Shown here: positions 24,666 through 34,224 of the stretch, piece after piece
How the letters are laid out: every line of letters begins with the position of its first letter
Numbering within the stretch: position 1 is the stretch's first letter
Assembly: GCA_023374045.1 (NCBI GenBank)
Contig: CM041776.1
Coordinates: forward strand, 119,803,000-119,866,999
Length of the DNA stretch: 64,000 nt
Direction of reading: 5' to 3'
From: Limonium bicolor
Taxonomy: Eukaryota; Streptophyta; Magnoliopsida; Caryophyllales; Plumbaginaceae
The notes under the pieces: generated by a model
The model's input: only the letters and a program-made list of their open reading frames with translations
What the model was told of the DNA's origin: nothing
Databases searched by the model: none
Program-made: the position numbers and the translations under genes

Positions 24666-25079
24666 CTGGTTGGGCGATTTTGAAGCTCCAAAGAGAAGCT
24701 TCAATGGCTTCTCCTTTTCTCCTCCATGCTCCACCTTCATTTGAGCTCCAAATGTAAAAATAATTACATATTTGTAATCCCCTCATCATCCTCTACACTT
24801 ATCTCTTTTCAAAATCCAAAAATGAGGAAGTTCATCTCCATGGGTTTTCCCCATTCAAAGAGAAAATAGCAACAATGGATAGCTTGGAGTCTTCTCTCTC
24901 CATTAAGGTAAAAATCTACATGAGAAACTCATGTTTTCTCCATCTTGTTTCATAACCGATTTTTGCCCATTTGTAACCCTCCATTTCTCTCTCTCTTTTG
25001 AGCATAAATTTCACCTTGCAATGGTGGTGGATTCTCCTTCTTGAACCAAGGGCTAAAACCCCTCCTAAAACACCCCAAA

Positions 25080-25300
25080 GGTAAACCCTAGAAAACTTGC
25101 TTTAAACATTTCTATGAACTAGCATTAATTAAAGGGTTAGCATGTTAATTATACTTGTTGTATGTGCTTTGGGTGATGGCAACTTCATTCCCCATATGAC
25201 CGATTTGGGCAAGAAAGGGAGAAGAAGGAGAAATAGAAAAGAAAGAAGGAATTAAGAGCTTAAGGTAAGAGCTCCTTCTTAATTCTAAATGTTATTGCAT
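25080..25300 (+). promoter_or_regulatory. Candidate 5' splice sites in the LTR leader
   Basis: CAAAGGTAAACCC (about 25076), TTAAGGTAAAAATC (about 24904) and TTAAGGTAAGAGCTCC (about 25260) resemble plant intron donors. They recur in the second LTR near 35336, 35164 and 35532. No matching acceptor can be assigned by eye. Confidence 0.25.
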
Positions 25301-26112
25301 TAGAGTAATGAGAATGGGTGAACTAATTAAGGAACCCAAAATGATGTATTAGTAATGTAATTGTGGATGTTTGAGTATTTAAGAGCAAGCATTTGAATTG
25401 TAGGCTTTGGAGCCAAATGTAATGTGTATGTGTATTAGTATTGTGGATTGAGGAAGTATTGATGAATTGGTATTGTATTGATTGCTGGTAGGACCCTTGT
25501 AAGGGCGTGGCTAGAATAGGAATGAATTTGGTGGGAAAGTATGTGTCTGGCTAAGTTAGAAGTGTAGGTAAGCTATGGCAAAATCTTTGTAGGAATTGTG
25601 CATTATTGGATGACTTGGTGAATGGGAGAACCAAGGTGTATATTGGAGTTAGTAAGGATTCTCAGTAACCATGGGTGGTAGTTGTAGTATGAGGATATGA
25701 GAGTGCAAAATTTGTAGCAAAGAGTATTTAAATGCACTGTGGAAACTAGGAGGAATGAGTGTACAAGATTTGGTGAAATGGAGATTTGACTTGGGTATAG
25801 GTAGTACATATGTCTAGGATGTAAAGTAATGGATTTAAGATGCTAGGAGTAGCATTGGTAGAGGGAGTATTGAATGGTAAAGGTTAAAATGAAAATCTGT
25901 AGCATAAGAGGAAGGAGAATTATTGTAAGTGTTGAAAGGAAGTGGGGAGAAATTGTGTATGTGGATTTAGAAATGAGTAAGGAATTTGGTGGATGATATA
26001 GGCAATTTGGAGGGCCTAAGTAGTGTTTAAACATGTGGGATTACATGTAGTAAGATTGAGGAAACAATGGGAAAGTAAAACACCAGAAACAGACTTTTAA
26101 AACTGAAGTACT

Positions 26113-26521
26113 GGGCCGGACCGACCTTGGGACCGATCCCGCAAGGTCGGTCGCGCCTTAAAATACACAGACGGGAAGTCTTCTGACTTCGGCCGACCTT
26201 GGGGACCGAACTTACAAGGTCGGTCGAGTTGTAAATTGTGAAGGCCAGAGGTCTACTGGAACGGACCGACCTTGGGACCGAACTTGGGCAAGGTTGGTCG
26301 AGTCCAGAAAACTCGAACCCAGAACATACTGGAACGGACCGACCTTGGGACCGGACTTGCAAGGTCGGTCGGGCCTGAAATTTTCACGTAAGTAACTCAC
26401 TGGAATGGACCGACCTTGGGACCGGACTTGCAAGGTCGGTCGAGCCTGGAATTTTTGCCTTAACGAAACTTACTGACTTCGACCGACCTTGGGTCCGACC
26501 CTGGGTAAGGTCGGTCGAGTC
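26113..26521 (+). repeat. Array of six palindromes, GACCGACCTT stem, about 73-bp spacing
   Basis: Units begin near 26113, 26189, 26262, 26334, 26406 and 26478. Each has GACCGACCTT and AAGGTCGGTC arms around a loop such as GGGACCGGACTTGC. The spacers of about 33 bp are only loosely conserved. The second LTR has the same six units (36385-36793) with scattered changes, several at CpG sites in the stems. Confidence 0.92.
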
Positions 26522-27783
26522 AAAAAAAAATAATAATAATAATATGATTATAGTTATCATATGTATATATATATTCCTATACACATATGTATATGTATAT
26601 GCAGTAGTACATCATTTATGGAATGAAATAGTAAGGAAATACACATGTGAGTAAGAAGACAAATTAAGAAAGTAGTGAGTACAAGAACACTAAGTTAAAC
26701 CGAAACAACGGGATAACGGGGTAAGTGTGGGAGTAGCAGCTATGCATGTATTGTAATACTTAGTATTAATTGAACCATTTGGCATGTTGCCATTGGTTCG
26801 AGACTAGGACTCGAGGAACAAGTAAGGACTAAGGAACAAGGAGACACCCGGTAAAGTAAATTCCAGAACAAGGTATGATTTCTTCATGCTCTGTATCCTA
26901 ACCTGGTTATCCCGATTTGTGTGCTTATGTGATCACTCAAATAAGATAAACGCACGAATTGGACTCTTATTGCACTTAATTGTGTTTGGACTATATTGTT
27001 CTTGTTGTATTCTCTTGAACTTTTAGTTTGTATAATTCATGAAATATATGGATGAGAATGAAGTGTATGTATATGTGGATGTGTACATGTGTAGTGTATT
27101 AACCCTTGGTATGGGTGTAACGACTTCTACTAATTCCTAACTACCTAACTCCTAACTTGAGTATTGAGTAAAATGGAATGAGTAGAAGTCCGATATAGTT
27201 TCGGCCACGCGTGAGGATAAGGAAACACAAGAGGTTGGATCCGAATCCTGGCTATAATCTTTTCCATGGACCAAATCCCTTGAAAGGGTAGCATCCTGGA
27301 TTAGTGGGCCACCCTAAAGCCCGGTGGTGGGATGTAGTAATCCCTGCCCGGAGGTCATACCGACTTGACTTGAGTAAAGTAAGTAAGAAGTAAGTATTGT
27401 ATGTGTATCGGTCTTGACTATTGTAAGCCATCGACCTGGAGTAAAAGAGTATTGAACACCCGATTAACCCGGGTGTGTAATGAAGCTAACAAGACCCTTG
27501 TATGAATTGGAGAAGGGTATCTCCGTATTGCGTATTGAGTATGTGATGTGTATGTATTGTGTATGTGTATTCCGGAAGATGGTAAGTATATCGGTTGACT
27601 TGTATTGTCTTTCATGTATGTAATGTAATGTGCGTATGTATGTATACCTTGCGTAGTATTGTAGTATTGTGAAAGAAAGTATGTATGTATGTATGTATGT
27701 ATGTATTGTAAAATGAATTGCATGTATTCGACCAAGTGGTCGGCGCACCCTCGCTAGTACGCGGGGTATGCGGAAGTCATATT

Positions 27784-27850
27784 CAGCGTAAGCTGACCCC
27801 CTAGGGGGAACGTTTTTAGTGTGCAGGTACCGGAAGCAGACATGATCACG
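27784..27850 (+). promoter_or_regulatory. Conserved LTR double-hairpin block, plus-strand 5' LTR
   Basis: CAGCGTAAGCTG (27784-27795) and CCCCCTAGGGGG (27797-27808) are followed by AACGTTTTTAGTGTGCAGGT. The same order occurs at 38060-38084 and, on the minus strand, at 21551-21575, 44845-44869 and (diverged) 53396-53425. It lies 300-520 bases before the LTR end. Confidence 0.7.
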
Positions 27851-28302
27851 GTAAGAGACCGGCGACTATACTTGGATAACTAGAATGAATTGTAGTTAGT
27901 AGAGAATCGAAAAAGGCTTCGAGCCTTGTATGTAGTTGTGAGAAATGGGTAGTTGTAGACTCTTGATGAGTATATATGAACTTGGAAGGAGTAATGTATT
28001 TGTATTTGGAACTTAGTAAACTCGTTTATGTATATTGTATTGTATGGTAATGTAAAGGAGCAAAGTGTTGAATGGAGTATTGTAGTATTTCCTTGGTAAA
28101 AGGAGTATGTATTGTAGATGCGTAGTACTCGGGATTCCGGTCCATCTGACCGATTCTGTATGTAGTAGTAGTAGCTTTGTTAGTCACGTGGGTGACTAAC
28201 GGCATTGTATCACCCACCGTATGTAAGTATGTACCGCTGCGTGAATCTAGAAGTACGAGGAGATTAGACGGTAATGACAGTATTAACGGTAGGGGTGTTA
28301 CA

Positions 28303-28335
28303 AAAAGTGGTATCAGAGCGGAGTATCGCTCTGAT
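28303..28335 (+). other. Met-tRNA primer-binding site inside a hairpin
   Basis: TGGTATCAGAGC (28308-28319) begins five bases after the LTR. ATCAGAGCG (28312-28320) pairs perfectly with CGCTCTGAT (28327-28335) around the loop GAGTAT. The loop differs from that of the minus-strand element (AAGTAT on its own strand), while the stem is unchanged. Confidence 0.87.
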
Positions 28336-31300
28336 GACTGGAAATACCGAGTTTAGGAAATACCGAGTTAGGAATTAGAAGTTTAGGGCTAAGGGCTGAG
28401 TGTTAGCATTAGAGATGTGCTAGTTAGGAACTCCCGGCGAGTACCGGATACCTACAATGCCAGGCCCCCCTCCGCAAACCCACTGTATAACTTGGGAAAG
28501 AATGCTAGAGAGAAGGAAAGTTCTCTCATACTCTGGAAAACCCGATCTGGCAGTGGTGAAACAATCACACAGTAAACAGGAACCGGCATATGGTAGATTC
28601 CAAGAAATGGAAGACCCGGAGATGGATCCCGGTTGAACAGCAATACCAGCACTTAATAGCGGTAGAATGAGTACTCCAACCACAAGGAGGCTGCAACTTA
28701 CAGCAGCATGGGGCGACATGCTTAGTAGTCGCGAAACCTGGCTAGTCAACCAGCAGCAAGAAAAGAGGCACTAAGCGTGCAACGGAGTAGTAGAAGGAAC
28801 AATAACAAAACCCAAGACGCAAGTCTACGGGACAGTAATAGCTAAGTAGTACCACCAACGGTATGCTAGCTGACTAAGGACATAGTCAGGAGTGGTTAGC
28901 TCCAAAACTACAACGTCAAAGGCTACAATACCTGGCCGAAATAGCTTACACAACCACGAGAACATCCACGGGATATAACCCGATAGAACTACAAGAGTAG
29001 TGCCTAAACAAATTAAGGCTCAATAACCACAGTAAACATGTGGGAACGAGCATCAAGCAAAACGCAAACGAAATAAGTATGGATCTTTAAGGATTGGAGA
29101 AGTACCCCGATCAAGACAGCCATGTCAAGATCACAGAGAAGTTGCTTAAAGGATCGAGCATCCTAAACATAGATCAATAAGATCAAGGGAAGAGTCAACA
29201 AGACTATTAAATACAAGTGGAACCATACCGTGATCGGTATGGGATTACCCAAAAACCAACGGTACCACGCACTTACCTCAGCAAGTGCAGTAAGAGCAGA
29301 AATATATAACGGAACTCTAACACACAACAGGTACATAGTAATGTACCGTGATAGCAATGAAACAACCACAGGATCACAAATCCTGACGACTGAAAGAATG
29401 AAACCCTAGAAAGGCCTAGTGGCCTGACCATCGTAATAAGGACATACCAGTCAGCAAGAAGCTGGACTTGGTCAAGACCTCAAACATGGCTATGCCATGA
29501 AGAACATCTTTTAACACCGAACCGTTAGGTTTCAAAACTGAGATTTTCTTTCAAACCACAACCTCTCTTTTAAACCTTGGATTTTAAACCAAACCAACAT
29601 AATTACGGTGAGTATCATAGAATGATACAAGAGGAGCTGACAATAGAATACTTCACCTAGGCGTGTGACGAACACTACGAGTGTACCCAATTACGGGATG
29701 TGGGACAACCGCACTCCGAAGGAGCTTGCGGGCCTGACATATAGTTAGGTAAGTGGTAACGTATCAACAAGGTACCCCACGTGTGTGTACATGTAGTGCA
29801 CGAAGCACGGGAAGTAGTCAACTTCGTTCTACGGACCATCAGTAAGTTCAAGCAGAGTAGCCGAACACCTCAGACGATCGAGGAGAAGGAACTCAATTAA
29901 GTAATGAGTACCAAGGAACTCAGAGAATCCATCTGAAGGTAAGGAATGAGAACTAGTAAGTGCAAAAAGCACAGACTAGTAAGTATGGACATTGGATATG
30001 TCTCAAAGACATCAAGCAAACACATGACAGCTGGAAGGTATACCCAACCTGAACACAGTAAGGTAAATGCCAATGTGAATATATCGATGCTCAACAAACG
30101 GGAAGGAATTCCCAGGAGTGATCACAAGATCACCATGAAGTGTAATCCATTAATGGAGAGAATCTTAAACCTAGTCTAAACACTAGGAGAAGGTATAAAC
30201 AGTCTACCCAAGAATGGGAGACGGTATAACCCTAAATGGGATAACTCAAATACAATACCAAGGTGGTATAGAGGACACATATATCGTAAACGTTAGCCGG
30301 ATGTAACGGCGTAACCAACAACACCCAGGAGCAATCCTTGAAGAGTGTCTGGGATAACAATAGTTGAACAAGCATCATGATAAGAGCACATGAGCTAGAA
30401 CGAACATTCGGTTAGGACACCAAAGGGATTTCACTTAACAGGAAATACCCTAAATTACCAGAAGGCTCGGATTAACACCAGATTGCCTAAAGGGTCTCCT
30501 ATGAACGGAAGCGTGATGTCACGACTTACCATGGAGCCTAGTAATACCTCCAACCTATGGGGTATACATGGAGTGGAAATGTGTATAAGCAGCTTGCGAA
30601 GAGCATAGCTTACAGCAATAAGGCTTAAAAGCCACCAACCAACTATGTTATGTAAACCCTAACGGTTGCATAACCCACACCATTTGATAACGAAACTTGC
30701 AAGAGATATGGTCTCATACGAAAAAGAAATCAACAACTAGACCATCAATTCAAACCCAACAACCTGAGTGGCATGGAGTAATAGCCAACTCAGTGTCACT
30801 GTCACTAGGGCATCAGTCTAGTATACAGTTGACAAGCTTTTAATTACCTTCATGCCTTCTGTAGCAATGGTAGCACAGAGGCATAAGAATCGTGATAATG
30901 CTAACAATGGCCTAGTCCACACTTGGACACTACAAGGGACTTGAGGAAAGATACCCTTGTAACCGAAGACCACCAACATGGTGAAGAGGTGAACCCTTAG
31001 AGAAGGCTTCCATCAACAATAGCAACGAAGCATGTGCGTGTAGATATTGCCAAGAGGCGACTGAACAAACAACTACAGTCTAAAGGAGTAAGTATACTCC
31101 ATATGCAGTACATAAAGCGATACTAACATAGTAATTTTGCCATGAGGCATAGGAGTGGAGATAGACCCCTCAACAAGAACTTTCATTTACCAATGACAGA
31201 GTACTCCCCAATTGGAGAAGGGGACCAGGGAACCCTTGAAGTTTCTTGGGGTGTCCCGATGATGTACATACTAGAATAAGACTGCATAGCTAGAGCCTAC

Positions 31301-31393
31301 AACTAATGCTCAGCACCGAGGAAAGACAGTAATTGTCAAAAACAATCAATGTGAATGCACATTGGACACCACAAATGACCAACGCTCAAGAGA

Positions 31394-31593
31394 GCTTGTG
31401 TGATACCCACGGTAAGGGTCACCTCCCACATCGATCGGGAGAGAGCACAAACCACGCCTTATAGGGGTGGGGATACTCTTCCCTTGTGTGAGACGTGTTT
31501 TGAGGATGGTACCCCGAGAACAAAACCGTGCGGACTGCGGTCCAAAGCGGACAATATCACACATGTGGGTTAAGACTGGGCTGTTACAGCTTG
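31394..31593 (+). mobile_element. Short TRIM-type solo LTR, 190 bp, TSD GCTTG
   Basis: The unit 31399-31588 runs from TGTGATACCC to GGGCTGTTACA and is flanked by GCTTG on both sides (31394-31398 and 31589-31593). It carries TCCCACATCG, CTTATAGGGGTGGGGATACT, CGTGTTTTGAGG and AAAGCGGACAATATCAC. From memory these words mark a family of very short LTRs common in plant genomes. No internal domain remains, so it is a solo LTR and younger than the element it sits in. Confidence 0.82.
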
Positions 31594-32836
31594 TAACCCG
31601 ATAAATTACTTTATCCTTGGTCAACCAAGATAATAGGTAAATGGTATCATAAATGATGTAAATAATGTGAGGAAAGCCAACCTACACATGAAACTTAAAC
31701 TGGAATGAAACATCTCCACATGGGGAAAATAATACCATTGCGGTATGCTATGACAATCATCATACATATGAACTAGGAACCTCCTAGTATAATTACACCA
31801 TAAGGAAATGGGGCCAACGACAATGGTAATAAGTAAAGACGAGCTACCACAGTAACACAATCAGTAAGAACGATATTGTATAATGAGTAAGAATACGGTG
31901 CGCAACAAGCGACCGTTATGAGGAAGTAGGTAGATAATGACACGGAGTATAAGTATGAGAAGACAGACAGAAATATTCATTCCTATCACATAAGTGACTT
32001 ACTGTCAAGTGTTTACGCCTCTGCACTCTGTATGACTGAGTGTTTTGGTATTGCATTTGTGCAGCTAATGATCTAATGGGATAGCTAGGGATATGGAGAA
32101 TGTAAACAGTAGTAAATCTATCTTTTCACCCACAAACATGGCATAAGCCAGTTAAGCAAGCTTATCAAAAAAAACCGTGCGGCCTAAGGCCAAAGAAGCA
32201 CGAAAGAGTGTAAATCACACCAACAATCACAAGATGTGAACTCCAATGGAATAAAAGGTGAAAGGAGACTGAAGAAAGTCACTAGAACCGACGCATAGAA
32301 AATGCAAGGTCATACAAGTAAAGAACACTTGTACTGAACCAGAAGAACTGGTATAATTCAGAAACTAGTGACAACTAAGGAACCACTGAATAGTCGTGGG
32401 AGTACGAATAATATGTATAATAGATTGCCAAAGAGCTGGTTATAAATCTAAAACTCGTTGAGTTCAAACACGGTAAAAGAATACCACACTTGCCCAGTAA
32501 ACCTTGTTTCCTAATAGAGGGATTAAGGATGATGTATAGCACATTAAGAATAACATGAAGGGTGAATAGCCCAAGTTATCAGGGTCGCGCAGCAGAAGCT
32601 AGTGGGCCCTAGTAAGTATAATAGAATGCTATTAATGCCTTGAAGCCTAAGGGGCTAGAACCGAATTAATTATGAGTTAAATAAACTCATATAGGAATTC
32701 TCGGTGCAAAGACTAAACCATTGGTATGGTTAAGACCCTTTGACCGAGTAGTATATTATGTAATAAACCGTAGTCAAGCTACATGCTTCAGAGTGCCCGA
32801 ATGTAGTAAACCAATGTTCAATAATAACATATGGTA

Positions 32837-32872
32837 GATTACGTGGGCATAATCCCTTTTAAGGGGGGTAGA
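32837..32872 (+). promoter_or_regulatory. Internal polypurine tract with upstream hairpin
   Basis: GATTACG and CATAATC (one mismatch) around TGGG are followed by CCTTTTAAGGGGGGTAGAG. It lies about 1.35 kb before the true 3' LTR and corresponds to 17268-17306 in the minus-strand element. Confidence 0.6.
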
Positions 32873-33611
32873 GCGAAAACCGCTCAACATAAGTTTCATG
32901 AATAAAACACTTAAACTATAATGTGCATAGCACAAATAGAATCGAATTGAAGATTGGTACTTATGTTAAATAAACATACGTATTCATCCATATTGTAATT
33001 GTGGTAATTAGGCACGAGAGATGCGAATACCATAGGATGAATATAACCATCTTGTAACTCCAATGTGAGAGTATTTTAAAGAAGAGTAGAGAAACTCTTT
33101 GGGAAATGAATTCCTATTGTGTATGTCTATTTGAACTTAGACATGACATTACGATGCAAGAGTCGGTATAAAACCGATGTAGAACCTAGTAGATGTTTTG
33201 AAACAATTGAGAATGAGTAGTGGACGGAGCTCCACAAGTATTGTATCCTTCAAAGAAATAGTATGAATTGATGGTGAGTAGTAGATGTATGAAGTCCATG
33301 AGTAGTGTATTCCTAGGTAAAATATGGGAAGCAAAATGAGGACGACTGGGTTCCGTAAGAATCGTGTTCCTTAGCTAGAATAGCTGAAATGATTGAGAGC
33401 AATGGATGGAAGTAGCGAAAGTCAATGAAATGAGCACATAGGCATCGAATCTCAAGTAAAGAATTTGGGAAGTAGATTGGGAATGATTAATGGACTAAAT
33501 TACATCCTTTAGAGATGTGTGAATTGGAAATTATGACTAGGAGGAGTAAAAAGATAGAAAATTGAAATAATTAAATTATTCGGTTGTTTGAAACTGATGT
33601 GGGAAGTCGAC

Positions 33612-33691
33612 CTTGATCCTGATCAGATCAAGGGAGACTGGACACAAATTGGGGTGGAAAGATAGTTCAACGCTGGTGCTGATCACACCAG
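33612..33691 (+). other. Two hairpins with different stems and the same CTGATCA loop
   Basis: CTTGATC-CTGATCA-GATCAAG (33612-33632) and CTGGTG-CTGATCA-CACCAG (33673-33691) lie 40 bases apart in the 3' untranslated part. The loops are identical and the stems share little, yet both pair perfectly. This suggests structure rather than sequence has been kept. Confidence 0.6.
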
Positions 33692-34190
33692 GGTCGAATG
33701 ATTCTTGAAGCTCCCCTTAAGTGGTCACAAGAATCACACATAGGATAGAAGTAATGAATATAAATTGGAATTTGGAGTTGTGTGTTTAAGAAAATTTCTA
33801 ACTAGTAATTGTAAAAGAATCTTCCTTAGATTGGAGAGTGAGTATTTGTTAGAAGCATGTACCGGAGAATGACAGCAGGCACCATATTATGATTCCAAGG
33901 GCAGCGGGACATAGAGGAGTCCTGTGTCTAGATGACCTGAGTGCCTGCGGGACTGTATGTGTATTGCATTGCTTTGGTGATAGCTTTGCACGGTATGCAT
34001 GTATGAACCTTGTAATGTGGAATTGGATGGTTGGTGGTAATGCGGATTCGAGTAATGGTTGTACATTGGTATGGTATGGAAAGTAGAAACCTTGAGTAAA
34101 GGATTTGGGGAATTTTAAGGAAGAGGAATGTACGGTTTTGGTATTAGGCAAGTATAAATAAGTAAGTATAGTAATCCCATCACCTCGAAC

Positions 34191-34224
34191 AACTTTGAGG
34201 ACAAAGTTCTTAAGGGGCGTAGAT
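34191..34224 (+). promoter_or_regulatory. 3' polypurine tract with upstream hairpin
   Basis: AACTTTG (34191-34197) pairs exactly with CAAAGTT (34202-34208) around AGGA. Then comes CTTAAGGGGCGTAGAT and the LTR start at 34225. The tract has one C where relatives have six G in a row. Confidence 0.75.

Larger units (their letters stand above)
23958..28302 (+). repeat. 5' LTR of the plus-strand element
   Basis: TGAAATGCCCCGAAC...GGTGTTACA, 4345 bp. Landmarks: stem GAGTGTTTT/AAAACGCTC at 24430-24460, CT-rich leader 24590-24660, six-palindrome array 26113-26521, a TATG microsatellite (about 27677-27706) and the double hairpin 27784-27808. It encodes no protein; the short frames are not conserved features. 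Confidence 0.93.
28303..34224 (+). other. Gene-free interior of the plus-strand element
   Basis: 5.9 kb with no pol motif and no convincing frame on either strand. The first part is homologous to the start of the minus-strand interior, so the non-coding interior was inherited and did not arise by decay at this locus. It contains a nested TRIM-type solo LTR (31399-31588), an internal polypurine tract (32856-32870) and two covarying hairpins (33612-33691). Confidence 0.75.

Noticed and set aside
24563..24757. Possible small protein in the LTR leader (also at 34810-35004)
   Set aside because: It is present in both LTR copies, but lengths and upstream context differ by indels and no domain is visible. 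It is more likely CT-rich leader.
27677..27706. TATG microsatellite
   Set aside because: A simple repeat that is shorter in the second LTR; ordinary slippage.
28420..28749. 109-residue minus-strand frame at the start of the plus-strand interior
   Set aside because: A homologous frame exists at 20496-20875 on the opposite strand, but it is broken differently, and the region is antisense leader sequence after the primer site. I do not accept it as a gene.
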